From assembly GCF_000003605.2 (NCBI RefSeq), contig NW_003128864.1:544105-590651 (forward strand): a stretch of DNA of 46,547 bases, in the 5' to 3' direction. Origin of the DNA: Saccoglossus kowalevskii (taxonomy: Eukaryota > Hemichordata > Enteropneusta > Harrimaniidae). Both the position numbers and the translations under genes were made by a program. Of the stretch, positions 12,517 through 22,961 are shown one piece after another; positions within the stretch are counted from its first letter, which is position 1, and every line of letters starts with the position of its first letter. The notes beneath the pieces were generated by a model, which was not told the origin of the DNA, searched no databases, and was given only the letters and a program-made list of their open reading frames with translations.

Positions 12517-12666
12517 CTATAACGAAAATGAAGTAATATATTAAAACCAAAACCAAGTAATAGATCCTATGAAAATAAATTTAAAAAAATGAACAACATT
12601 ATTATTATGACCAGGGCATTGTCAGTTAATCACAAAGTATATTGTATTACGCATGATATAACTTAC

Positions 12667-12848
12667 CCATTATTTGCGAGATCTTTTTAAAACGTTTCTT
12701 TTTATGAAGCACTCCGAGGAAGTACATTGGTGAGCCAGTCAGAGTTATAGCCAATCCAATAGAAGAAACAATTGGAGTTGTATAAAATGGCACAACAACC
12801 CAAAATCAGTGACATCAGGATGAACAAGCCTGGTATTACTAGAGGGAG
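12667..12848 (-). pseudogene. SLC7-like TM11-12 exon, copy B (frameshifted)
   Basis: Almost identical to the copy at 12336-12516, with the same acceptor (GTTATAG) and donor (GTAAGT), but 182 nt instead of 181. An extra G after 'ATTTTGG' breaks the frame in the first third. Confidence 0.85.
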
Positions 12849-12951
12849 CTATAACGAAAATGAACTAATATATTAAATCTACCCACGAACAATGTTACAG
12901 TTGTTACGGCGTTCTAGTGTCTTTGGTATTATATTTACTTATAATATTTAC

Positions 12952-13101
12952 CTTTATAGGGCGAGGCATATCAGGCTTCTTCCATCGCAACCATACCATC
13001 CCACATACAGCAAGACCCGTGGCTAACCAAGTCATGAAGCTTGTGTAATTAATAAGGGTGTCAATGTCCCCGACTTGCAGCATAATCAATGATATCACTA
13101 C
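12952..13101 (-). pseudogene. SLC7-like exon (TM9-10), open
   Basis: 150 nt, acceptor CTTCTAG, donor GTAAAT, phase 0 on both sides. It encodes 'VVISLIMLQVGDIDTLINYT', a TM segment, and the family signature 'LRWKKPDMPRPIK'. No lesion. Confidence 0.9.
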
Positions 13102-13415
13102 CTAGAAGTGTCAACGGAATTCTCCAATGTAATTCAATACATAAAACACCAAATTAAATAGCTCTTTTTTTACAGATTTGAAACATGTACATAAAATATG
13201 CGGACAAGGCAGAAAAGAATGCATCAATTCATGAATTCACGCCTTCCGACTTACGCCAAACGGGATTAGGATTGTAACACAGTGGCCATTGTTTTGGGAA
13301 TTTGATGAATCAGCTTTACTATTAGTTTCACGTTGTAGATGGATTGTATATGTTTAAAATTAATATAATTAGGATACATATTCTTGCTAACTCGGTAATA
13401 ATGCAATAGTCTTAC

Positions 13416-13512
13416 ATTAAACAGAATTGCTGGAACTGGTGTGCGATTTTTTATATGTATCATTGCCAACAATTCCGGAAGCTGTTTTTCTCTCGCACAG
13501 GAAAAGTAAAGT
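13416..13512 (-). pseudogene. SLC7-like exon (TM8-9 loop), open
   Basis: 97 nt, acceptor TTTACAG, donor GTAAGA. It encodes 'LYFSCAREKQLPELLAMIHI' and then 'KNRTPVPAILFN', the highly conserved cytosolic loop of the family. No lesion. Confidence 0.9.
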
Positions 13513-13526
13513 CTGTAAAAATAACA

Positions 13527-13623
13527 ATAATAAAATAGACGCATTAGTGGCACCCAATGTTGATAAGGCAACAAATACTGGCATAATTCAGGCCATCACG
13601 CCTAAAGTGGAATCGGCAAATGT
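13527..13623 (-). pseudogene. SLC7-like exon (TM8) with TGA and lost 3' end
   Basis: The acceptor TTTACAG is intact. The exon reads 'TFADSTLGVMA', TGA, 'IMPVFVALSTLGATNAS'. The stop replaces the family's Trp (TGG to TGA). After the Ser codon the exon runs straight into a T-rich stretch and the acceptor of the next exon, with no donor, so its 3' end and most of the intron appear deleted. Confidence 0.85.
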
Positions 13624-13815
13624 CTGTAAATGAATTAAAGTTGTTACCATGTATGTACCAAAGGTAGTAACTAACGCACTAATCACAGAATAATTGCATC
13701 TGTCGCCACCTATTCCCTATCTGTTCCAGTACATTCAGCGCATTCAGTGTAGAATGGCCTGTTTCCCATCAGGCTAATATCTGGGAGATATCCCGCCATA
13801 TTATAAAATACTCAC

Positions 13816-13939
13816 CACTGCGACTGCATTTGACACTAATAACTCTTGTGAAGACATGACAGTGAAATAGGCGATGTTAGTCAGCAAATAAATACAAGTT
13901 ATCATGATTATAGCATAGACAACAGCTAACGGCAAATTT
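13816..13939 (-). pseudogene. SLC7-like exon (TM7 region), open
   Basis: 124 nt, acceptor TTCACAG, donor GTGAGT. It encodes 'NLPLAVVYAIIMITCIYLLT' and then 'NIAYFTVMSSQELLVSNAVA', the family's TM7 with the conserved NAVAV end. No lesion. Confidence 0.9.
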
Positions 13940-16810
13940 CTGTGAAAATTATAAAAGTGATACAAGAAATAATTATGAGGAAATCTTATGGATTACAAAC
14001 TGCCTAACCGATAGTGGTAGCATCAGTTTCACTCTTGTCCAGGCTGAATACCAAACAAAGAATTGATGCTTACTGTGCCACGTATAAAACTTATATTAGT
14101 CTTTCATCCAATTGATTAATCATGAATAATGGGTATGCTTGAAAACAAGACTACACATAGATAAAGATATCATTTGACAAAACATTATTTTGTCTAATTA
14201 TGTTCAACAATCTGTATTGAACATACAGCACCTTGGCAGAAATAGGAAGAATAAGATAACCATTGCAAATTATAAAAAAAAATGAAAGTTGAGAAAAACA
14301 AAAAGGCAGCCATTCAATCATTTTGAGCCAAAACAAAATCACATGTTCCAGCCATAAGGAATGTCAATAAAAAGTTTGAATACAACCAGCCTTAGACATG
14401 TTTATATGTTGTGGGACAAACATAGCCGCCATCGCAATGGCAAAAGAAACGGGATAATGAAACGTTTTTGTGAAGAAAATAATATGTTAGTTTAGTCACA
14501 CTTGAACATTTATCTGCTGTTTTTGTCAGTCAGATATGAAGATTCTCATTTTGTTCAGCGTCATTAAACAGTGCCTCGAGCTGTATTCTGCCGCTATATA
14601 CGTTCTTTTGATTGGTTCATTGATCAATGCAGGCTTTATTAAATGGAATTCAAACGTTATAAATGTTTTTGTTTGTATACCTATTATGTATTAGCACCAT
14701 TAAGGAGATAAAAGTGTGCATTAGGGTAAGTATTTTTCAGCTATCGGCTAATGTTCATAAGAAATGTTAGCTCTATAGTGATAAAAATACAGGGCAAAGT
14801 CTGGGCAAAAGGGCAATTCTCACTGGTCCTCCTTTCCCGGGAGATGTTGCGTTAAATCCTGCTTGACTTGACTTATCACCATGAAATCAAGTCTAGTCTT
14901 TATAGCAACATTAGAGCAATATCTCAGTCCACAGCGTGCTGTGATAATAACAAGAACAAGACAAGAAGGCTTCTATTTTGCTGAGTCATCATCCAAAAGC
15001 AAGAGGAGTGCAGTTTGAAAGAAGTTTTTACATATGCTTCTAGTACTAGATTGATGCATCAGTCAATAACCGCACCTGAGACAGTTTAAGCAGTTGCAGC
15101 AACCATTTTCTATGCTCTGTTCTCTTCACACTGTTCCAGAGTAACATTGTCTGGTTTTGTGACAGAATCCGCTAGTATTAAGTTGCTGATTTATGTTTAT
15201 CGACACTCAATAATTGTGTTAATACTCGGGGAACATTCAACCCGACGAAGCAAATGCAAACTCGTAGTTTTTACCCTGGCCCATGAAGCATCACGGGTGT
15301 ATGATAGGGTGCATCCCTGCTGCTTTCCCAGAAAACGAAAATGTAAAAAGCTGACTGATAGAAAGAATTTGGCCAAGTTGTAAAAGGCCTGTAAGAGTGC
15401 TTCCACAGCATGTTCGGACATGTTTTCGCCACCAAAGGATCATCCATTCCCCCAAAGGTTTCCTACTGAGACTTCAAATGTGATTTGGTTGTGCATAGTC
15501 CATTGGTTTGTCCAACCAGAAATTACATAGTTTCTCTGGACAACACTGCTGATGTAACAGATGGCTACCAACTTCTAATAAGCTGGTTTAATCACACAAT
15601 CTATCAATAAAATGGTAATGCATATGCAAAATGTGCAAAATATTAATTTGAAATTTTGAAAAAAATAAAAATTTTGTTCAAACCTAGGACAGAAATGGTA
15701 CTGATTCCAAACTTTACAATAGGTTACAATTCTTGTGAAAAAACTGAGCGGAAATACCTGATAGAATCCCCCTGATCATTTATCAAAAAGTGCTTTCAAG
15801 AGAATGTAAGTTTTTGAAACTTCTACCATCAGGACGATTGGAATAACCTTTACATACATATTGGTTATTAAATGTGATATAGTTGGGGAAAAGTTTGAGT
15901 AATGTCAAATGTTCGATTAATTAGTTTGAATTAATATTCATCTGTATAAGATCATAAGTATTGCTGTTTGTAGTAATATAATTATGATCATTAGCCGTTC
16001 AAAATAAATGCCAAAATTAAAGCATGGCATGCAAGAGACAAACAAAATGTTTAATGAGACTGAAGACAACAATAATGCCATTATTCATGTCAAAACAGTA
16101 TTGGTCGCAGCTTGGTAACATGAATTCAGGTTTTAAGCCATGCTTGTATCTTATTGGACTATTTGGTCTTACAGATATGTAGTGTAGCATCCCTAGCATT
16201 CACTGTGACATAATGAGAACCTCAGCAGCCTCTGATTGTCATGAGTCAGGTACTAGGGCGAATAATGACAGACAGAGACTCAAGCTTATTATGTCATTGA
16301 CTTAGAAGTGATGTGAAACATATAGTTTTGAAGCGAGTCATAATAAGAATGTAATAATATGTTCATCATATGTATGTGTGTTCACTATGTACATTCTTGT
16401 AATACAGCACTCGGGATCTGTGTTTTCTGTTCGTACGAGTCACTGCATGTTTTGGCACTAAACTAAATCCCTTTTGAAAAGTAAGGTTGACCTTCAAACT
16501 CATTTAACAACATAACAACATTTGATTTTGGTCTCTACACTTTTGTTACAAGATTTGTTACTATGTAACATTGTAAAAAAAAAATTAATTAAACAGTTAT
16601 AAAGTGTTCGCCTCATAGTAAGGTTTATTATTATTGTAATACATCTAGCAGCATAAATATAATTCACTACCATGCAAAGATGGATACATAAACCTGTAAT
16701 AGCTTCACTCATGTTGATGTAAATAATACCAACCGTAGCCTCAAGGTTATACCATAGACTATTACAAGATTATTTTATAGACCATATAGCATATTATACA
16801 ATTAACTTAC
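13940..16810 (-). other. Intron of SLC7-like locus; small exon expected here not found
   Basis: The family has a short exon of about 45 nt with an N-L-N-x-V-T-E-E core between the flanking exons. I looked for the reverse complement of Thr-Glu-Glu codons next to splice sites and found none. The rest is AT-rich intron without other recognisable content. Confidence 0.6.
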
Positions 16811-16911
16811 CATCCTGAATAGGCCCATAAACCTGAATACATAGCCAATGCAATGTCTCCAGCAGATGTTGTACGTTCCTTCAAAACTGTTCTTAAAGTT
16901 TGTTGTGTGGC
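16811..16911 (-). pseudogene. SLC7-like exon 3 with 1-nt frameshift
   Basis: Acceptor GGACAG, donor GTAAGT. It starts 'GHTTNFKNSFEG' in the frame set by exon 2, but the rest, 'TTSAGDIALAMYSGLWAYSG', is in another frame. 101 nt where the frame needs 100, so one base is inserted near 16880. Confidence 0.85.
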
Positions 16912-17651
16912 CTGTCCATAGAAAATTAAATTAAAAAAAATTCTTCTTCCGAGTTAGATTAACCCTCTGAGTAAAATGTTGTGATTTATTTCATATACTA
17001 AGTTCAATATAATCGGACACAGTGCATTTCACTGGTCAGATTGGTTAGTTGCAAACATTAGGTGTTGACTTTAATATTAAATTATGAATTGGTCAGAAAC
17101 TTAAATATCTTAAAATCCCAGACCTCAGATTTCTGTTTAGGGATTGTCCTAAATTACATGAAACTTCATATCATCCCCTGCGATTCTGCTTGCACATTTA
17201 ACTTCTAAAAACACGTTTCACAATACATCGTTCAGTATTTAACCAAAACCACTGTATAAACTTATGAATACTCATTTGGTTTGATGAGTGAGCAATGCTG
17301 TGCGTATTTTATATAACACCTTAATGTAGACAAACTCAGCAGATATTCACAGTAGAGAAATTGGTCCTGTTGTGCATATTAATTATTTAAAAAAGAGCAG
17401 TATTATATATAATTATTGTTTCTTTCAACAAGTCAACCAAGTCCCTAAACTATCAAGTTTATAATTGTCAACAGTGTAAAACAAAAATATAGAAGTATAC
17501 AAGTATGAAAATATATCGGATTACACATGACTCGTCTATGCCTGTACATGTGCTAGTTTTGCATCTTCCCACATTCCATTAGTCATAAACAATCACCAAG
17601 GTATGCCATGTCATGCAATTAGGTCTAAAAATGGTAACATTAAATACATAC

Positions 17652-17777
17652 CTTGTGCTAAGCACACTAATCCTGTGACAATAATAATCGTGGTGGCCAG
17701 TATTTTAGAATATTACAAGAAGTTATTCAATCGAACACTCCATCGTGCACTACTAACATTCACGAATGACAGGAAAA
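17652..17777 (-). pseudogene. SLC7-like exon 2 with in-frame TAA
   Basis: 126 nt, acceptor TTTTAG, donor GTATGT, phase 1 on both sides. It reads 'FLSFVNVSSARWSVRLNNFL', then TAA, then 'YSKILATTIIIVTGLVCLAQ', an excellent match to the family's TM5 exon around the stop. A single C-to-T change (CAA to TAA) would explain it. Confidence 0.85.
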
Positions 17778-18630
17778 CTAAAATTACAAACCACCAAGGT
17801 TAACAAAATTGTGATGGATTATGTTTTTGAAACAGGTGCAATGGTTTTACATGTATAGCAATAACAAATAAAATATACTATTACAAGCCTTTCAACTGGG
17901 AATATTGAATAAATAACAAATGGTTGAATGGGTGGATACGTTTTTTCTTTGCATGGCAAAATTTAGTAATAAAGTTTTGTTGTGCAAAATATACTGTCCA
18001 AAATTTAGGTGTGAACAATTGTGACCAAATATAGACAAAGACAAGTCGTCATAATTACATACAAAATAATTAATATTCATGTTCCTCGATTAATACTACA
18101 TGTACTATATTAATCCCAATATTCCCAAAACATAAAAGTGGAGCAACATATCTAAGCAAAATTTGTATTCCTCAATTATTACTACATGTGATGTATTAAT
18201 CTCAACTTATTCTATATAACATGAATTGTATAAAAGTTCCCAAATAATTCATGCAGTATTATTTGAGTAAAATAAAATACTAGATTTCAATATTGATATA
18301 ATTCAGCATGATGTTATCAGGATTTATGAATATGGTAAACAATATGTGCTTGGTTATGTCAACAGAACCCAACACAATACGTCAACTGACAATAAGTATT
18401 ACAGTGTTTATTGTATGTGGCTGTCTGAGTTGCCAGCATATACAGGGTGGGCTCATACTCAAATAGTTTCGTAGATGTAGGGAAAATGTACACTTGTGAA
18501 TGACGGTCGACGCAGTAAACACAGTGAATTTTTGATGCTTCATGAAAATGTTCTAAATTATCAAACATGTATATAAAATTTAACAGCTTGCAGTATAATC
18601 ATAGGGTGAGATAATTAAAACCGTACTTAC

Positions 18631-19129
18631 GGACACCAGCCACAGCCAATAGTTGTCTTTTCAACTGTGATTGACACTCATAAAACACGGGATATAAGAT
18701 ATAATCGGCGAATACTAGAATGATAATGGCTACACTGGTGGGTTTCTCTATGACCATCATCATCCAAAGATGCAGGAATGCCACAAAAGGCACAAACGCT
18801 TCATATAAGTAAATGGTTATTCCCCCAAACTTGGGAATCGTTGTCCCCAGCTCTGCATAGCACAGACCGCCAATGAGTGAAAATATTCCACAAACAACCC
18901 AGATCACCAGAGCAAGCCCAACTGAGAAAGTGTTGAATAGAACGCCCTTCGGTGATATGAAAATACCAGATCCAATAACTATACCTGTGATCAAAAGAAT
19001 TCCATCAACTAACGTTATTCTTTTTTTGATACGAAAAGTTTCCTCTTTTTCATTGGTATTTTGATCTTCAGCTGGTACATTTCTATGTGAAAGGCCAGGA
19101 GATTGACTGTTGACTGCAACGTTAGCCAT
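18631..19129 (-). pseudogene. SLC7-like exon 1 (first TM segments), open
   Basis: 499 nt from ATG (CAACATGG context) to the donor GTAAGT at 18630. Cytosolic N-terminus of about 38 residues, then TM1 with the family's substrate-binding loop 'GIVIGSGIFISPKGVL', TM2 'LVIWVVCGIFSLIGGLCYAE', the 'ELGTTIPKFGG' signature, and TM3-4 with 'EKPTSVAIIILVFADYILYP'. A TTG four codons upstream is in frame, but the ATG at 19129 is the likely start. This exon carries no lesion. Confidence 0.9.
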
Positions 19130-19141
19130 GTTGAAAAACAA

Positions 19142-22100
19142 CTGTTGACAAATGACAAAACTTGGTTTATACAGTTACGTTGATCAATAAATCACATGAC
19201 AAGAAACGCAATAAATCACAAAATACAAAATCACTCAACTGCTTTATGGTATGTGTAAATTTCACTTGTTGTATACTATTGAATGACAGACTTGCTTTGT
19301 AATGGAAGTTTATTTCATGAGAGAACAAAATAAAGTACGAGTAAGACAAAGACATTGTTAGAGATGAATCAATTAACGGATGCAACTTTGGAAGAACTAT
19401 GCTTAAGGTCCGAAATGTTCTCCTTTCATAGTATTTTTATTACACTCTAAAATGACAAAATACAACGATGTGGCTCTTTTTTTGTGATATGATTTTCACG
19501 TTCAGGAGTATACAGATTACCAATTTTAAAAACGGACATTGGCCGTCTGCCTCAGTCTACAAGTTGATTGATTAGTTCCCAGTAATAAAATGGAGAGACG
19601 CTGATGAGTGCATTTGCAACTAATAAATACTACAATCCAGGCTTATTTTACCACTGCTTTCTTGTTGTGTATGAAGCAGAGGTTATATGACGACAGTCCG
19701 AAGGTCGAAATGTCTGGCCAATACCGTAATAAAACATTGAATACTGCTACATTATGATAGGTAGACGGCCACACAGCTTATACAAAACAAGAGTGCCCTT
19801 CAACGTCAGAAATTGTGCACACAACTTTTTTTTTCATATATGACTTTGTTTAAAGTTGTACAAGACCGTCCTTCTGACAGAATAAGCAATTGAGAATCTC
19901 ACACATATTTAATTAAAGAGGTAACTAAGCCACAAATTGACGGTTTCTTTTCAGGGTTGCCAGCACTATTGTTGTACACAAGACCGGCATTTTGACATTT
20001 GCAGCGCCCATATAACTGGAAGAGGTAGCTATTAAAAGTTCTGATAAAGTCCAGATTTCATGTCATATGCAGTTGTTTTCATACACATATTGGTAATAAC
20101 CAGTTTCAATTCATGTACTTTCTGAACTTTGAGCTTGGCCAGGTTTGGAATTTCAGATAGGAATGAGTTATTCCTCAATTATTGAAAGAGTTGTCTATGC
20201 TGCATTCGGACCAGGACTTTCTTATTGGTGGTAAAATACTCGAATTCACTATTCTGTAGGTTTTAGCCTTTTGTAGAGTGTGCATTTATGGTAAAATGTC
20301 ACTCGTGATATTTACAAAATGCAGACCATAAATATGGCTTTTACACGTGCAAATAACTATACCAGTTATTGTCAAGTGCATTAATTCCACATTCATGACA
20401 TTTAGTTAGGCTTTGTAAAAAGTCGATTACACTAGGGTTTAGAGTAATACATACAACATAAATCCGATCTTTACTATGCAAGAAAATGAACCAATACTTT
20501 ATTTCATATAGAACGAACAAAATGAAAAACAAATACTCTTCCTTTGTTACTTATATAAACTTGTAGTCAATACACTGTTCGCCATTCTTTTAAAAATACA
20601 ATACACTAAATGTTACTCGAAAAATAGGGTCAGAATATAAGTGATTGTAATTATATTTTTCAATGTGCTGGATATGAAACATATTACCATTAGCACTGGC
20701 TTACAACTGCCCCCCACAAATTCTCTTTGTGTGTACCAGTTATTGATGAATAAAAGGCACATGATAATTGAGGAAGCCGATTGAGTGTACCTTTTCAGGT
20801 TTTTTAGAGACCGATAGTTTACAAGTTGCTTGTGGCTTGTGGCTTTGGGCACCACTGTATCATACACTATATGCATCTTATATGAACTACTCAAAACCTA
20901 CATAACAGCTAACAGTTTACAAATAATCATGAAAGAATGAGCTTCAGTGAATCAGTGAAAGATGGCGTTGAGTTATCAAAACTAAACAAAATGGTTACAA
21001 TAATTTCAATAATAATCGTTTCATAACCAAATGTGAAGGAACCAAAGTGCAATAGTGCTGATAACCAGTATGTAAACACAGCGATGGTCACATTTGCTCG
21101 ACAGGGCAAATATGGTGTATATATTTTTCTTAATTTTGACATCATTCCCAATGCCATGATTGCCTTTACACTGACTTTGTTGTAACACATATGTCATATA
21201 GATTTTACTCAAGTGTTATTCAATTTCTTCTGATACATTTTTAACTTGATTCCCCCAGAGGTGTTCATAATTCAAATTGGAGTCAGGTGTTATGACTTCA
21301 AGTACAAGTACTTGGTAAATTATGTGTAATTAAAGCATCAGCATAAGGAACTAAGTCAAAACCTATAAAAGGAATGTTGAACAGGGACTGGATGATGAGG
21401 ACATGTGCATAACATTAAAAAAAAAGAGTAGAAAAGAAATAAAATACTTGATAATGCAGGAATGGATCTTACATAGTAGTGACATAGTGTAGATAAGTTG
21501 CCCTATAAATAATAAAGACATTGCATGTCAAAAATAGATAGGGTACTTTTAAAATTTGGTTTACATAACACTGATATTTGGAAAAAATATAAATGTCTGA
21601 AAGACCGACATCTAGCTTTGGTTTTAGAGTCAATTGTTACAGAAAACTGCAGAAAACAATTAAGGCTAATGGGTTTCAGCTGCTGCTTTCTTGATTTAAT
21701 ATCAGTGACTACAAAGCTTTAAATAAACAACATAAAAATCTCTCCAAAATAGAGTTGACATTTGTACAAAACTTACACTCATTTATAATAAATTACTGCA
21801 GATTTTTTTTTTAAATCTAAGAATGAATTGTAAAAAAAAAATTATGTATATTACATGTCCTTTGGTGCAATTTTAAGATTGTGAGTAAGATAATACAAGA
21901 TTTGTTATGTATCTACAGCTCGCTACCCCGTTGTAATTTAAACACCCCTAATCCTTCCTAGAGAAAATCTTCTTCCAGTTTACCGCCTTCCTTTGGATAA
22001 AGCGGTTCTCACCATGATCACAATTATTTATGTGATCTATTAATGATAATAATATGCATTAGCACTCTACCCTTAAAGTTGACAGACAGATGAGCACCAT

Positions 22101-22299
22101 TTGAAATTCTGTGTCTTATTTCTGAAAATTTGATTATTTCTCTTTGCAATTTGGACAACAGTCTGCATGATGACTTCAGAATTATTTGACATTTGTACTG
22201 AGATTCACCTGCTATCTCGATTTCAATAAACAATACGAAATATATTCTACAACACAGTACAGATGTGTTAAATAGCGTAGTATGCTTCAAATAAAAAAG
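19142..22299. other. Intergenic between SLC7-like locus and FHOD gene
   Basis: AT-rich sequence. None of the short open frames has a recognisable domain or flanking splice sites. Confidence 0.5.
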
Positions 22300-22305
22300 T
22301 TTATT
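22300..22305 (-). terminator. Candidate poly(A) signal of FHOD gene
   Basis: AATAAA on the minus strand, about 580 nt after the FHOD stop codon, the first canonical hexamer I see there. It would give a 3' UTR covering 22300-22881. No cDNA evidence. Confidence 0.35.
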
Positions 22306-22881
22306 TCATTATTTTTATTACCTACATTATTGGGTTATTGATGAATTGCTTCAGTTGATAATGCACATACGATGGTCAGTGCAACTATATATGAATCAGA
22401 CCGGTATGAAATATTGATTCTTTGTAAAACAAAGTCACTATCATGATGCCACATAAAATGTCTCTATAGCAGTATAGTCTTATCCTCTATTGGTTTGTAC
22501 CAATGAAAGGACTGTGGTATGGCAGCATGTTTTCGCATGATGTCTAGTTTAGATCTGTGAGCATCTACAGCCAACCTGATTCCCTTTAAAGCTGTATAAA
22601 TAAGGTTTTTATATAAATTGTTCAATGATCCATCACTGGATTTAATTTGTGGGTTACAATACATATAGATGTCTTCCCATGCTGTGCAGCTATATTCATA
22701 CAAGTACTTAATAATAGTTTGAAATTTGTGTTTGATGTAAATGATACATGTTGCACTTCTCATATAGTGTCCTCCTGTGGTTCACAAACCAGATTCCTAT
22801 GACGACTCATGTTCACGATATGACCTTGGGTCACTCGCCCTGGGAGATCAAGCAGTAGTCCAGACATTGACTGATATTTGA

Positions 22882-22961
22882 CTACACCCTCACTTCAGTC
22901 CTGGTCAATCCCAGTGATTGGCTTTCTTCAGGCGTTAAACCACTTTTAAGAGTTCTTCTCA
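22882..22961 (-). CDS. FHOD3: FHOD last coding exon: basic C-terminal tail
   Basis: 80 nt, acceptor TTTCAG. It completes the split codon from the DAD exon and encodes '[20 protein letters not shown]', then TEVRV and TAG. The same tail closes vertebrate FHOD1/FHOD3. It holds the Arg/Lys-rich half of the DAD and the region that ROCK phosphorylates in vertebrates (a family fact, not shown here). Confidence 0.93.

Larger units (their letters stand above)
12222..12875. repeat. Tandem duplication, unit about 327 bp, containing an SLC7 exon
   Basis: Unit A (about 12222-12549) and unit B (about 12550-12875) share the whole exon and the flanking intron, starting at 'ACCAAGT-ATGGATCCTATG' and ending at 'TAATATATTAAA'. 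The copies differ at scattered positions inside and outside the exon. Confidence 0.85.
12336..19129 (-). pseudogene. SLC7 heteromeric amino-acid transporter light chain (LAT/y+LAT/b0,+ type), degenerate gene
   Basis: Family members are 12-TM antiporters that pair with an SLC3 heavy chain in the plasma membrane. Seven exons plus one duplicated exon line up with the family in order and phase: 18631-19129, 17652-17777, 16811-16911, 13816-13939, about 13527-13623, 13416-13512, 12952-13101 and two copies of the next (12667-12848, 12336-12516). Lengths of 126, 124, 97 and 150 nt are consistent with what I know of SLC7 genes. Lesions: TAA in exon 2, a 1-nt insertion in exon 3, no detectable 45-nt exon with the usual TEE motif, TGA plus a missing donor in the following exon, and a frameshift in the first copy of the duplicated exon. 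Splice sites elsewhere are intact, so decay is fairly recent. Similarity is closest to LAT2/y+LAT, but a subfamily call is not safe. Several sequencing errors would be the only alternative. Confidence 0.85.

Noticed and set aside
15147..15421. Opposed frames of 74-78 residues within the SLC7 intron
   Set aside because: They overlap on both strands, carry no known motif and have no splice sites in phase with the locus.
22464..22763. 99-residue minus-strand frame just after the FHOD stop codon
   Set aside because: It lies in the probable 3' UTR, shows no domain and no splice junction, and FHOD already ends with its conserved tail.
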